Positions 42,252-61,290 of a stretch of 64,000 bases of DNA are shown piece after piece (position 1 is the stretch's first letter; every line of letters starts with the position of its first letter). The translations under genes and the position numbers were made by a program. The stretch comes from Zygnema cylindricum (Eukaryota; Streptophyta; Zygnematophyceae; Zygnematales; Zygnemataceae), in NCBI GenBank assembly GCA_037447655.1, contig JBBHKE010003548.1, forward strand, positions 35,057 through 99,056, in the 5' to 3' direction. The notes below the pieces were generated by a model. It had not been told where the DNA came from. It searched no databases and saw nothing but the letters and a program-made list of their open reading frames with translations.

Positions 42252-43562
42252 TGAAATTCTATGGGCTCCATTGCCACACAGAATTCGCAGGTCCAAAGAA
42301 AGCTAATCTATATAGTGCCGACTCCAAGTTAATATAAACCCAAATGATTGACCCCTTGACAATCAGAACCCCATTACAGCTTCACCCCTGTGAAGTAAGA
42401 CTCTCTGTGTGCTCAGTTTCACTACAGAATGCAAAGTTAGAATATGAGTATAGGATAACATTCCCCACTTTGACTTTCCCTTAGAAATGCAGCCACCCAG
42501 GCAGGCAAAAACTCTGACCGACTACACCCCTGTGTAGCCTGGACTCCCTTGAGTCCGCAGCAACAAGAATCACTGAATTTGGTCAACTGAATTGATAGTT
42601 ATGACTGGCCAAAGTTTGACATTTATACAAGGTGCTCTCTGGGAGAGGCAGCTACTTACCAAAAAATATTCTAAGTTCTAAACCCCTCTCTAAACCCTCT
42701 AGTACTGAGGTACGGACCAATCACATTACTGTATAGTACATAAAGGTACAGATGCCGGTGTACCTTTTGTACGGACATCGTACGACATGGCTCAAAAGTC
42801 AACAATTGTCCTATCTGGATTCGCTCTTGTATTCTCCGGAATTCCTGCCGCCAAATCTTATCTCTCCACGTGGCGCCAAGTCATGCCGCGTCAGAAAACG
42901 GTACCGTACAAGAAAGTACTAGTGCCGGAGTACTTTCTGTACGTACATTGTACGATGTCGCCATAGTGCGACATTTGTCACTTCCGGATTTGTTTTCTGC
43001 CGTTCCGTAAATTCCGTAATCCAGTACGTTGTTGCCACGTGTCATCCGGAGTGGTGGAGTCCGCAAACCGCCAAATTGTCCTTTCCTCGAGACCGGCGCT
43101 AACCACGGCCGTCCGATTCATATAGAGATTAAATACGAACCGTCGAAACAAATGTCCGTACTATTTGTTTCGTCCGGTACTAATAGTACAACTGATTCTA
43201 TGTTCTATAGACCGTAACCCAGTTAAATGGAATTCCCTACCTGTAACTAGATAAATATCTATCAAACCCTATATGTTCTAGCACTGGTCCTAGACTAAAT
43301 GGACAAAGCTAACTCCTATGGGTCGATTCACCGACGGTAGGTACCAGGATCAATTCCTGGGTCCGTCAACTGCCTTTTTGGTAAACATACCATTATTATC
43401 TATTCCTGTCTCTCTGGAGAGCCTAGGCAGCCATGGCTCTAGCTCCCTTTCCAGCCTTCAGTGACTACGACAAGTGTGGGGGTTTGGAGAAGGGAGTCAG
43501 GGGCAGACTGCCTCTACTCTTTTCTATCTAATAAAGACCTAGAAAATACCCAAATATCAACA
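42252..43562 (-). mobile_element. Copia LTR, minus orientation, nested
   Basis: 1311 bp, ends TGAAATTCTATGG and ATATCAACA. It is preceded by a short piece of the same LTR family (AGATCCAAAAGAAGCAAATC) that breaks off at GATAGTG, where the two sequences share the TG. Flanks GATAG and GTCTT do not match, so it did not arise by a simple insertion at this site. It carries the CCAGGATCAATTCCTGG hairpin at 43330-43369. Confidence 0.85.
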
Positions 43563-43632
43563 GTCTTAAGGTCATATTGTATGTTTTACATACAATAGGC
43601 ATATTATATGGCCCTACTTTCACCTACTTTTG
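43563..43632 (-). mobile_element. Fragment of TTCAAAAGTAGG-family MITE
   Basis: Reads inversely to the left end of 55915-56206: CTTAAGGTCATATTGTATGT and CACCTACTTTTGAACTATGG. The LTR cut off the rest. Confidence 0.7.
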
Positions 43633-43636
43633 AACT

Positions 43637-44420
43637 ATGGTGTTATCTTTCCTTTCTTCCCTTTCCGAATTTGATGATCGGCTCTTTGGCATTCTACATC
43701 AACGGGTCGGCCACGGCATCTTTGATCGGTCGGAAGGCCTCCTGGCTCGTAGACAAGTTGCTTTACCAGTTTCTTGTGGGGGTCTCGATTTGCGTCCCAC
43801 AGCTACCTTGGCTCCATCCGCTTACCTAAGGAGTTGGGCTTTGGTGGCATCAATTATTACTTCAAGGTTTTTGGTGGACGACACTCCTATTCTAGCTCAT
43901 GCGATCTCTCACGTCGACAAGGGTTTGCTCTCATTCCAACAAGCATTATTGTCCTCTCGAGCGCTTTTACCAGTTGAGGCCCAAGCTGAATTTCCCGCGT
44001 TCCCTTGCTCGGGGCCTGGGGCTGGAGCTTGGCTTATAGCTGCACCAATTTTCACTTCGCTCCGTTTATCTTCTCCTCAATTTTTTGATGCCCTTCGCTT
44101 ACGACTTGGCTTGCCGTGCCCTTCCCTTTTAGGCAAGCCCAGTTGCATTTATGGTGAATCTATAGACGAGCAAGGGTACATTTGTTACGTTGCTCACACA
44201 GTGGGGAGAAAACAACAACACACGACATGGTACGGGATAGTATCGCTGCCATGGGTTATGAAGCAGGTTACACAGTCAAGCGCGAGGTGTAAAACATATT
44301 GCCACCATATTCTCAATCTAGGGGTACACGGGGTCCTCGTGTGGATCTAGATTTTCTACATGGCGCGGCGAGATCATTGGGGGACGTAGTCCTCACAGAC
44401 TCGAGACAAATTGGTGGGAG
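43637..44420 (+). pseudogene. LINE-type reverse transcriptase C-terminal remnant
   Basis: The frame reads RQVALPVSCGGLDLRP, LAPSAYLRSWALVAS and SGPGAGAWLIAAP, then FFDALRLRLGLPCPSL. This LPxxxGGLGLR...SAYLxSWA...SGPxAGAWL...LRxRLxLPxP pattern is the region after the polymerase domain in a family of non-LTR-like retroelement proteins of algae, mosses and dinoflagellates. The conserved tail continues in another frame (RDSIAAMGYEAGYTVKRE) from about 44230, so there is a frameshift there. The polymerase domain itself is absent. The family identification rests on remembered motifs. Confidence 0.6.
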
Positions 44421-45590
44421 TTAGGGGATAAAGCATCCAAATGACCCTCAAATCTCCCAAAAGATAAACAGGGAAGGGTGGATCAACGGATTAAAGCTTA
44501 TCGACACGACCTAAATAAAAAAGCAAATGTTTACAATCATCAATATAGTTGTGAATTATCTGAAAATCTTAAAAACTAACACTAAGAAACAATATTGGAA
44601 TAAAACACAGTAATACATTTAAACATTAGTTTCTTTTTGGAAAACGAACCCTAAAATCTAGTTAATTAAAACTCATAAGTGAGATTCATTACAACATACT
44701 AAAAAATGCAGTAAAAATAACCTCTAAAGAGTAAAAAGTTGTTATTTAAAAAATAACGAAATATAGGAAGAGAAGACGATCGATAACGCATTGGCTTAAA
44801 ATGAAATTTGAATAAAAAAGAATGTTGGTTGGCGAGCGTGTAATATTTGAAAAAAAGGGTACGGTAAACATCCACTTGTCCTTTTTATCACCTAAGATGT
44901 TATAACTAATTAGGGTAAATCCCCATACGACTTGTAACAATATCATATTAATGATTTACAAACCTATGAGACTATTTGGAGCCGACATTTCAAACGCAGC
45001 GACAAAAAATGTTTTACAAATTTCGTCTTGCATACCAATTGTATGCAAAGTGTTTTTCTTTTATCCAGTAGAAATTGTAAAACGATTCTATACAACATTT
45101 TTTGAAGTAAAACATTTTGCAGCTGGGTGACGATCGTTCTCACTGCTAAGTACATTTTGAAAAGCACAGTGTACGTTAAGTAAACTCGGAAAATACTTAA
45201 TAAAACTATATTCAAACATGTTGGTACTCCAACTTGTAGAATACGTAAAGTGGCGATTGAGGATTTGATATGGCTTGTAAAGACTTTAAAATTAGAACTG
45301 GATGCTTGTGTTTTCACACTCTACTGGTAAGTTTCATCTACTCGTAAAGTCCACTAGAGTGTTTTCATGGGATTCAATCCTTTCATACGTTCTAAATTGT
45401 ATTTTTGGAGTCGCTCGATCTAAAAACCAATGGATACGAGATAAGAAAAACTATTTTCTTCAGGCAAAAAAAAGATAGGACACAAAAGTAATGGACTCTA
45501 ATTTGTGTGATATAACTTTTTCAAAAAGGATTTTACTCTAATTTATTAAAGTATTATAATTTGACGCGCTGAATATCTCTACTGTAAATT
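44421..45590. other. Unassigned AT-rich sequence
   Basis: No supported coding frame, RNA or repeat. Short minus-strand frames at 44746-44946 and 44964-45317 have AT-driven composition and no recognisable domain. Confidence 0.35.
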
Positions 45591-45599
45591 AGGTATTCG

Positions 45600-45922
45600 T
45601 ACAGAATTTGACAAAACGGACAGTTTATCGTCACTATGATGTTTACACTATGCGGTTTGTTAAAACGGCGTTACATGATAACGAGCTGTATTATATCATT
45701 ATTTGTACTTTTTACTTAATAAAGTACAATTTTGCATGGTCAGACACCGACTGTACGCCACACTATTTAAAACGACACTGTATTAGAGTTATTAACGCTC
45801 ATTCAAAAAGTACCTTAAATACGTAAAGGATAATTTAGAATAATATACTCTAGTTATGGTGATAAAGTCAAAATTTGGGGTGACGGAATTAGCGTATATT
45901 ATTCTAATTACGATTTGCGGTG
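45600..45922. mobile_element. CACCG-family MITE, inverted relative of 63272-63610
   Basis: The right end ATTACGATTTGCGGTG is next to TA. Internal blocks (AAAGTACAATTTTGCATGGT, GAGTTATTAACGCTCATTCA) are the inverse of the copy at 63.3-63.6 kb. The left end is uncertain. Confidence 0.6.
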
Positions 45923-45929
45923 TAATGTA

Positions 45930-46114
45930 CACCGTGAATCGTTATTAGCCGTATGTACTCTATATCGGCACTCCAAAATTTTGACATTGATACCTTAAAC
46001 AGAATAAATTACACTATTTAAGGATGTGGACCATAATCTGCCACGTCTCCTGGCAGTAACACTAATTAATACTTGACACTTATAATTTCTATAGTCTAAT
46101 AACGATTCACGGTG
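45930..46114. mobile_element. MITE, 185 bp, CACCG family
   Basis: Ends CACCGTGAATCGTTATTAGC and CTAATAACGATTCACGGTG with TA on both sides. The interior matches 38646-38844. Confidence 0.85.
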
Positions 46115-46515
46115 TAGTATCATAAATGATACAAGTACATTAGAGTTAGGGTGTTTATTAAAATTTGTGAACTTCGCCTTATTTTTGTTCCCAGTTGAAA
46201 ATATCCCATTTTGCAAAACGATACGCTGGCGTCAATTTCTGTCACAAAATGTATATCGAATATCGTGTAACAATTTCACTATTTCAGGCCTTGATCGAAA
46301 TTTCGGCCTCGATATGGAATTATTCTTTCTAGGTTTAGAACTTTGGAACATACGTAAGCTTCAAAACATCAAATACCCGCGCTGGCTATCAAAAATTTGC
46401 AACGGCGTCAGGATTTCGAGTTTTCGACGCAATGCTGGCATCACCTTTGATGTTCCCCAAACATCCGTACACACAACTTGTTGTGATTCGTTGTCGCACC
46501 ACTGTCGTACAGAGA

Positions 46516-53597
<7,082 letters not shown>

Positions 53598-54788
53598 AGG
53601 TGATCGTCCTAGACTTTTTTGAGGTTTTCCTTCACGTTTTCTTTGTACTTCGTCGGCGAGAAAGATAATGAAATGTGACGCGACAAAGCTCCTCTCATTT
53701 TTATGCCAAATGTTGTTCACGGAGTAACGGTCGGATGTCTGTCTTGGAGTGAAAAAGTTACGGAGTTTTTTTTTTACTTTTGTGTGTGTTACAACGTCTG
53801 GTGTTTCTGTGTTGTAAGTTGATTTTTAAATGTTATTTTTTGACTTCCCATTTGGTTTCCTCTGTTGTAAGTCTTTTGTTAAAATCCTTTTTAACTTCTC
53901 AATATTGGTGGTCTCGGCTTTTTACTTCGAACTCATATGCTTTATTAAAATCACAATGTGGTAAACCATCCGAGTCCTTGGAAACAAGAAAAAAGGGAAA
54001 AAGGGCAAAACGAAATGAAGAATGTCACACAGTCAAGCATACAAACAAACAATAAAACTCACCGAGGAAGAAATTGTGGACTTTTGTCGGTTGTATGATA
54101 TGAGTGGAGGATTTCATTTATAGTGTTAACTTGATGGTCTTATCGTGACATTTGAAAGATTTTACATTCTACTCGTATTTATCAGCCGTATGTCTATGTA
54201 AGTACGAAGGTCTGCGTGAATCGAATAGTGCATCATTATAATTTTTCTTTTCGTATGAATGTTCGGGGATTACGTTGCCATTAGAGTGGAGATACTCTGA
54301 GTGTGAACTAGGAATTAGATTGTATTACACTAATTTAGTGCAATGAATTGTTCTTCTTTTAGAAACAGGTGCAACAAAGATATGAATGGAAAAAATTTAC
54401 TTAACTTCTCCATGGACACTGTTAACCAGTGGTTTTGTAGTAAACCTTCGGTGTACAAATAGAGGAACTATTGTGCTGTGCGAGGACAACCATTCATAAT
54501 AGAAAACTACACCATGTAGCGCTATTAGTGTTTATAATTTTTTCGACACTTGAAACATCTTTTCTCCATACCATTTATTCGATTTTCAATTTCAGACCGC
54601 CAAATAAAATCTTGCCACGCTGTATGTGGTAAGTGACTAAGTGGTAATCTATACTGCATGTGTGTTTTTAAAAAGGAAAAATTGCAAAATTTGCGATGGT
54701 AAAACCATCCGTACTGTGTAATCGTGTATAGGACAAAGAGTAATCGGCTTATCAAATTTCCACGCGTTTCCAATCATTTTCGCACGTG
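53598..54788. other. RPL3 3' flank and unassigned sequence
   Basis: A likely 3' UTR with TGTTGTAAG at about 53810 and TGTTGTAAGTC at about 53860, which resemble the TGTAA poly(A) signal of chlorophyte algae only loosely. After about 54100 the sequence is AT-rich with no supported gene. Confidence 0.35.
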
Positions 54789-55914
54789 TAAACTATGGTC
54801 TGAAGTCTGAAGTATAGGTTCAATTTGCGAAATCATTGAAAACGCTACATATTGTAACGCGTACTTTACGAGAGAAAAAATCAAAAGTGTATACAGCGTT
54901 CAGGATTTTATTAAATTTAAAATTTTAATGCAAAATTAGAATATAAACGCAGGGGGACGTGGCAAATTTTAGTTCAGCTCTTAAATAGTGTCAATAACAC
55001 TGCTTTATGTCTTTTTCGGCCAATATATAGTCTTAGGGTGACGTTCCATCAGACGAAAAGTGGGATAGTTTACGGAAATCCGCGACTATCCGTAACAAAC
55101 CGTACCTCTTATTTTGTTTTTATACGAAAAACAACATTACAGAGAATCTTGCTAATACTCTCCGAAGGTCTGGGAGGTAATACTGACCGTCAGGTAATAC
55201 TGACCGTCAGATGTTCATCCGCGAGGCATTCGCTTCATTTTTCTCTGTAATTGTCAACGTACCTCTAGGAGGTGGGTTGGCAGATACAGAAAAAAATTAA
55301 TCGTGACACGCTGGACGATTAAGCTACGTGTCATGATGGAAAACCAACGAAAATTGACGAAATTTGCACATGACGCGCGCTTTCAAAAATACAACCGAAA
55401 ATAAAAATGTAATTTCGTAACTCTCCTTTGTCACTCTATTTTCGGTACCTTTTGTTTGTCACACTATTTCTGTCTGAAGACTTTCGTTATGTTCGAAAAC
55501 AGGAACCCTAAAAAATCAGCTGGCGTAGAAGACTTGTCTGCAAAAAGTATAACAACCTTCTGTCGCATGATGATTTCGTACGCAGATACATGGTACGCAA
55601 GTGAAGATTTGATGTAAACTTTGTCGGTGCTAAAAGTCTTAAGGATATTCATTATCTGATCGTAGCTTACGTAGTGCCTGTCAATTTAAGACACGTGGTT
55701 TACGGACTCTTCGTGATGGAACATCTACTCAATCGACCCGGTTTGTAGAGTTGGCCGTACGATTACAGAAACGTCTGATGGAACTTACCCTTAGACTGAA
55801 TTAGTGTAATTAACTCTATTAACGACGTAATTATTTCGCATATACTACGCGTATTGTACGAAGCGACATAAATAGCATTTCCAATCGTTTTCGCACATTA
55901 AACCTTTGGTCTGA
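54789..55914. mobile_element. TATAGGTTTAATG-family MITE split by another element
   Basis: The left part (TATAGGTTCAATTTGCGAAA, CATTGAAAACGCT) and right part (TTTCCAATCGTTTTCGCACA, TTAAACCTTTGGTCTGAA) are inverse ends like those of the intact 170-bp copy at 59157-59326. The element at 55031-55795 lies inside. Confidence 0.65.
55031..55795. mobile_element. 765-bp element with 23-bp TIRs
   Basis: The left TCTTAGGGTGACGTTCCATC and right GATGGAACTTACCCTTAGA ends are near-perfect inverses. Second copy from 63655 to the window end. A minus-strand frame at 55464-55652 has no known domain. Confidence 0.75.
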
Positions 55915-56206
55915 ACCATAGTTCAAAAGTAGGTGAAAGTAGGCCCATACAATATGCCTATTGTACGCAAAACATACAATATGACCTTAAGACCCATATT
56001 GTATTGGTCGCAAAATTAAAAAAAAAGTAACAGGGTTGATTCGCACATCGTTCGATAGGGAATTAAACGTCATCGGACGGTCGCTGATCAAAGTAGCAAT
56101 CAAAGTAGCGATCTAAGAAGATCACATGAAAAGCCCATAACACAACTTGCGCCTACCAAAGGCCTACCATAAAACGCCTACTTTTGAACTATGGTCTGAA
56201 CCTCGT
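55915..56206. mobile_element. MITE with TTCAAAAGTAGG ends
   Basis: CCATAGTTCAAAAGTAGG at the left and CCTACTTTTGAACTATGG at the right are exact inverses, flanked by TCTGAA on both sides, a 6-bp target duplication. Other copies: 28757-29037 and 43563-43632. Confidence 0.85.
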
Positions 56207-56259
56207 AATTCGTGCACACCGTAAATACCGTGGATTGACAGAATAAGCAAAATATATTG

Positions 56260-56422
56260 CTATGTATCGAAGTACCCTTGCCGATATTCAACATGTACCT
56301 AATTACAGTGCGACAATTTTTGCTGGTTCTGGAGCGATATATCGAGCCCTCTGACCGATCAATTTCTCGATATATCGAAGCTGAATTCTTCGCGATACAC
56401 TTTTACCCGATACACAACACTA
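56260..56422. mobile_element. hAT-like fragment with right terminus
   Basis: TATCG-rich sequence ending CCGATACACAACACTA. The left end is decayed. The next MITE starts at its terminal TA. Confidence 0.6.
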
Positions 56423-56638
56423 CACCGTGATCGCTATTAGCGTCAATGTTTTTTTCGCCACTTAAAACATCTTTTCTCCGTACACACTTGTCGGATTTTC
56501 AATTTGAGACCGCCAATCGGAAGCTGAGAATCTTACCTTTCAATCGCAACCGTCAGATCCACAACCCAACAATTATGTACGGAGAAAAGATGTTTTAAGT
56601 GGCGAAAAAAACATTGACGCTGATAGCGATACACGGTG
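56423..56638. mobile_element. MITE, 216 bp, CACCG family, subtype with ACTTAAAACATC
   Basis: Starts CACCGTGATCGCTATTAGCG and ends ATAGCGATACACGGTG between TA dinucleotides. Inner inverted blocks are GCCACTTAAAACATCTTTTC and GAAAAGATGTTTTAAGTGGC. Shared with 58573-58789 and 63019-63235. Confidence 0.88.
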
Positions 56639-56920
56639 TAGCAAAATATTCGTGACACGATATTCCGACATGATTCACACGGATTCGTGGCATCCAACGA
56701 CCGAGATTGACCAGCCGAAACGTACTAGTAAAGAAACAGTACTGTTGTTCCGTACCAATTCTGTCCCAGTGTACCGATTCTGGTACATCCGACATTTCCG
56801 TACAATCTGAGTACCGCGGCTGTCGCCGTCAGGGGTGACTGCCGCCGACATTTTAGGGCTCGCGTGACATGCATAACGCCTACTGTTACGTACTAAGAAC
56901 CATGCAAGCAAGCATGTATC

Positions 56921-56989
56921 TCTCTCTCTCTCTCCTCTCTCTCGCGCTCTCTCTCTCCTTTTTTTCCAAGACAGCTTGACGTGACGACC

Positions 56990-57039
<50 letters not shown>

Positions 57040-57066
57040 CCCTTTATCTCTCTCTCTCTCCTCTTG
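56921..57066. repeat. CT microsatellites upstream of gene copy 1
   Basis: Two CT tracts (56921-56960 and 56991-57033) before the ATG at 57094, mirrored before the second gene copy at 59650-59785. Confidence 0.9.
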
Positions 57067-57093
57067 TCTCCTCTCACTCCCTTTCTCCATCTC

Positions 57094-57708
57094 ATGGCTT
57101 CTGTCTCGTGTGTCTTTCCTCTCCTCCCTCCTCTCTCCTCCCCAGTTCGACTATTGTCTCCCTCCCTCTCCTCTCACTCCCCTTTCCACTCCAAAATTCC
57201 CCAACTCGTGCTTTCTCTTCCTCCCAATTCCCAAATTCGTTATTTCCAATCCCCTTTTCTCGTCAAACGTCGTTGTCCACCTCGTCCGCTTACCTCCTGC
57301 CACGTGGCATCTCCTCATTCCCCGGAAGTTCCTGAGGGGGAGGATAATGCGGAAAAATCGAACACTAAAAGCTTCGCCTCCATCGTATTTTTTCCGTTCC
57401 GCATAATTTTTAGTGCGCTTTATCATACAGAACGCATTATATTCTTTTTTTTGTTAAAATTTCGAGAGTTTATGTTTAAGATCGCCGTTGTTTCTATCCG
57501 ATGGTTATTTGTTAATTTTACTTTTCTTGTTATTTTTCCTTCTCTTTTTGGGATAGAAGATATCTTTTCAGATACTGTTCTAACTATAGTTGTGGTTTAC
57601 TTTTATTCAGAATTAGCTTATTCTTGTAAAATTTTCCTAGAAATATTTTTTTCTGGCACAATTTTTGATGAAAACGAGCCCGAAAAAGGAGAGATAAAAA
57701 AAGAATAA
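57094..57708 (+). CDS. Unrecognised membrane protein, plastid-targeting-like N-terminus (copy 1)
   Basis: A 204-aa frame, not recognised. Start chosen at MASVSCVFPLLPPLSS, the ATG conserved in both copies. The first ~60 residues are rich in Ser, Pro and Leu with almost no acidic residues, like a chloroplast transit peptide. Then come LVKRRCPPRPLTSCHVASPH and an acidic stretch (PEGEDNAEKS). Two hydrophobic segments follow: about residues 128-160 (FMFKIAVVSIRWLFVNFTFL) and 163-190 (VLTIVVVYFYSELAYSCKIF), ending in a charged tail. The same frame stays open and similar in the tandem copy at 59.8-60.5 kb, the best sign that it codes. A CAG|GTACTC at about 57753 could be a donor if the tail is spliced, and TATCAG at about 57930 an acceptor. 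Function unknown. Confidence 0.5.
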   Translation: MASVSCVFPLLPPLSSPVRLLSPSLSSHSPFHSKIPQLVLSLPPNSQIRYFQSPFLVKRRCPPRPLTSCHVASPHSPEVPEGEDNAEKSNTKSFASIVFFPFRIIFSALYHTERIIFFFLLKFREFMFKIAVVSIRWLFVNFTFLVIFPSLFGIEDIFSDTVLTIVVVYFYSELAYSCKIFLEIFFSGTIFDENEPEKGEIKKE

Positions 57709-58572
57709 TGATCCGCCGCCTTCTTTTTCGTCTTTTTTTTCATCTTCAGGTACTCAAAAAAATTGAAAAACCCAGAAATGTTGTTAGCTTTTTGTTGACG
57801 AGCTTTTTGTGTTTTTTGTATTTTGTCATCTCAAGTCCAGAATCCTGATTTTCTGATTTTGTTTTGATTCATTGTTGGTGTTTTTATTTATTTCAACTCT
57901 TAATTTTCATGTCTTCTTTTGTTTTTATCAGATTTCCCTCTATTACTGTGGTCGATGGGCGATATAGCTCATTTTAGAACAAAATTTGACAACTTTTTCT
58001 AACAAAATCTGTTGATCGAGAAATAAATGGAGATTTTACTTAGGCCACTATCAAGAAAGAGAATTGAAGTAGGAATTCAAGTTCAAAATATAAAAACTAA
58101 GATGTTGTGCACAGTGTTTTTTCTAGAAGAACCTTGTAACTTAAAATAAGTCATGGATAGTATATGCAGTGTTTAAGGTGTCGAAAATTAGTCATATTGA
58201 CAAAAAATGGTTGCATAATTGTAAAAGAATCCAAAAATAATAACATCTCATTTCCTTAAAAAATGTATGATGGCGCAAGTGCGTCATTTTCCTTGTACTG
58301 AGACCACTTTTGGAAAACATTTTTCTTTTTCCCTCTAGTGAAGTTTTTTGCTTGCTTTTTAACCAAATTACTTGTGAAATTAGTCAGCAAAAGTTTTCAA
58401 AATTTAGAAACTTGGTATTTATTTAACATTGCTAAAAGACGACATGCATGCTTATCCATGTAGGCATAGTCTATGTATTCATTATTGTAATTATTGCAAA
58501 TGTTTAAATTTTTGCTATCATCAATAATAATTACGCTTGTTATGATGTTATCTTTTTCACCTTCTGGAAGTA

Positions 58573-58789
58573 CACCGTGAATCGCTATTAGTGTTAAGAG
58601 TTTTTTTGCCACTTAAAACATCTTTTCTCCGTACACACTTGTCTGATTTTCATATGGAGATCGGCGATGGGAAGGTAAGAATCTCGGCTTTCAATCGCAA
58701 CCGTCAGATCCATAATCCGAAAAACATGTATGGAGAAAAGATGTTTTAAGTGGCAAAAAAAACATTAACACTAACCGCGATACATGGTG
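58573..58789. mobile_element. MITE, 217 bp, CACCG family
   Basis: Starts CACCGTGAATCGCTATTAGT and ends CCGCGATACATGGTG with TA on each side. Same inner CACTTAAAACATCTTTTCTC block as the copy at 56423. Confidence 0.85.
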
Positions 58790-59156
58790 TAACAACATTT
58801 TTAGCCTATAAGGGGTCTCCTTTTCGGGAATTTATAGAAATGTGTTGATGTAAATTAGCTTAGTTACTATAGTGAATAAAATTCGAAAGGCACACTAATG
58901 ATTGTCAAAACCGCATTATAGCCCATTTCTTTCAATCCGGGATTCAATCTTGGAATTGACGTTGGGATCCGACTAAAAGGTCAAAAATAATAAAAAAACC
59001 CTAAAAACCATAAGAAGAAAGTATAAAGAAACTAACAATAATTGAGAAGTTCCCAAGCTAGAGTAAATGCTCTTAGTGTTAATTTATGATTTTGGGCCAA
59101 AAAGGGCCGCAACAAAATTAGTGTTGTTAACCCTAATAATGATGGGCAATTTACAA

Positions 59157-59326
59157 TATAGTCCGAGCTATAGGTTTAATGTGCGAAAACAGTTGAAAAC
59201 GTATATATTGCATCCTCGTACAATACGCGTAGTATACGCGAGATAACCGTAGAGTATGTGTACAATACAATTTACATTATATAGCGTTTCCAATTGTTCT
59301 CGCACATTAAACCTATAGTCTGAGCC
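59157..59326. mobile_element. 170-bp MITE with about 35-bp TIRs
   Basis: CTATAGGTTTAATGTGCGAA at the left pairs with CTCGCACATTAAACCTATAG at the right. AT-rich interior with CGCGTAGTATACGCG. It lies between the two gene copies. Confidence 0.8.
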
Positions 59327-59644
59327 TTGAAATTTGAGCACACTGTCAATACTGTAGATTGGCGGAAATGTGTAAAATAGGATGTAACGAACATTACGTG
59401 CCATCATTTTCCGACATATTTTTGCCTGACGGGAGGGCCACACGGATTCGTGGCATACGACAACCGAGATTGATCAACCGAAAAATGTTTCTTTTATGTA
59501 CTTTCCGTACAGTTTATGTACCTCTTCTGGTCCGCCGAATTACCGTACAACTTGAGTGTCGCCGTTCAAGGATGGAGACTCGCTTGACATGCGTGACATG
59601 CGTGTCGCTTACGTTTGCTTTCTACGAACCCATGCAAGCTAGCA

Positions 59645-59649
<5 letters not shown>

Positions 59650-59712
<63 letters not shown>

Positions 59713-59751
59713 CAATCGTGAGTCAGACCTCCTCCCTCTCCTTCTCCCTCT

Positions 59752-59785
<34 letters not shown>
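59650..59785. repeat. CT microsatellites upstream of gene copy 2
   Basis: Pure CT tracts at 59649-59711 and 59756-59784, in the same position relative to the ATG as in copy 1. Confidence 0.95.
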
Positions 59786-59789
<4 letters not shown>

Positions 59790-59816
59790 TCTCTTCTCAC
59801 TCCGTTTCTCCATATC

Positions 59817-60487
59817 ATGGCTTCTGTCTCATGTGTCGTTCCTCTCCCTTCTCCTCTCTCCCCCCCAATTCGACTATTTCCCCCCCCTCCTTTCACTCCC
59901 TCGTCCAGTCTAAAATTCCCAAACTCGTGCTTTCTCTTCCTCCCAATTCCCAAACTCGTTATTTCAAATCCCGTTTTCTCGTCAAACGTCGTTGTTCACC
60001 TCGTCCTCTTACATCCTGCCACGTGGCATCTCCTCATTCCCCGGAATTTCTGGAGGGGGAAGATAATGGGGAAAAATCGAACCCAAATACATTACGCACT
60101 ATATACACTTTTTTGTTAAAATTTCGTGCGTTTATATTCCGTATCGCGGTCGGTTTTTTCCGATGGTTATTTGTTGGTGAGACTTTATTAATACCACACT
60201 ATTTTGGGGTACGAGGTATCAGTTATCCGAATAATTCGCCGGTTTTAAACGCCTTTTCAAAGATTTTCATCATCTACACATTATCAGAAGTAGCTTTTTG
60301 TTGCAATTTTCTCGAGGATAATTCTTTCTCTCGCACTTTTTTGAGTGAATACGAGCCCAATAAAGGAGAGACAAAAATAAAATTATCCGCGGTCTTCTTT
60401 TTAGTCTTTTTTTTTGTCTTTTCTTCCGTCTTGTTCCTCGTCTTCAGGTACTTAAGCAAAAAAAAACCCACAATTAATATTTGCTGA
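59817..60487 (+). pseudogene. Tandem copy 2 of the unrecognised membrane protein, frame shifted
   Basis: ATG at 59817 gives MASVSCVVPLPSPLSPP as in copy 1, but C runs at 59861-59890 shift it out of the frame used by the rest. The conserved frame resumes by about 59905 (SKIPKLVLSLPPNSQTRYFK, LVKRRCSPRPLTSCHVASPH) and stays open to 60487. It has matching hydrophobic segments (FIFRIAVGFFRWLFVG, IIYTLSEVAFCCNFLE) and tail (SEYEPNKGETK). Either an indel in the C runs disabled it or the run length is misread. It also continues about 25 residues past the end of copy 1, through a splice-donor-like CAG|GTACTT. Confidence 0.45.
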
Positions 60488-61290
60488 CAAGTTTTTCATA
60501 TTATTCGCATTTTTTCACATCTCAAGTCAAGCTTTGCTTATTTTTCTGCTTTTTTTTGGATTATATTGTTTCATTTTTGGGGATTTTATTTGTTTCACGT
60601 TTATTAATTAATTTTTCATATCTTCTCTATTTTTCACAGAATTCCCTTTACAGATGTGTTCGAAAGCCGATATCGCTCAATTTTGCAAGAAGGTTTTTCT
60701 GGGTAGAAGAATTTGTTGATTGAAATAGTAAATGAAATAGACTTAAACCAATGTTAAAAAAATAAAAATAAAAATAAAAAAGAAAAGTAAAGTATGACTC
60801 GTGTTTTGGTCCACATTTGGCTTAAAAAAGTGGTCAATAAAAGTTTACTACAGTAACATCATTAGAATAAAAACATTATTAGTGTTGGGCTTATATTAAT
60901 GTTAAAGAAGTTATTAGCAGTGGGGTTCATATTAGTGTTATCAATTCTAATTCAGTTCCGAGTGACGTGGCGGATTCTGAACCGCTAAAAGAATTAGTGC
61001 TAAGAAAAAACTATCAATGTTAATAATGTTGGGCACCAAAATAGTGTCATTGATGCTAAGAACGGTATTCGGGGTAAATCGTATTTCATTTACATAGAAA
61101 TATTGAGATTTTGTGTATAATGTGTTTTTTAAAAGAACAAAAAAAATAAGATTTTGTTTTCTTGGATAACTTTCAAACTCCACATAGCTTTTGTATAGTA
61201 TTTGCAATGTTGAGAGTGTTGCAAATCATAAACATTGATAAGAAAATGGTTCTAAAATTGTAAAATAATCCAAAAATACTGACATCTCAT
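60488..61290. other. 3' part of the duplicated block, no gene
   Basis: Aligns by eye with 57712-58260: the GATTTCCCT/GAATTCCCT segment near 60640, and CCAAAAATACTGACATCTCA near 61270 against CCAAAAATAATAACATCTCA. Decayed MITE-like ends are scattered around 60880-61070. Confidence 0.45.
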
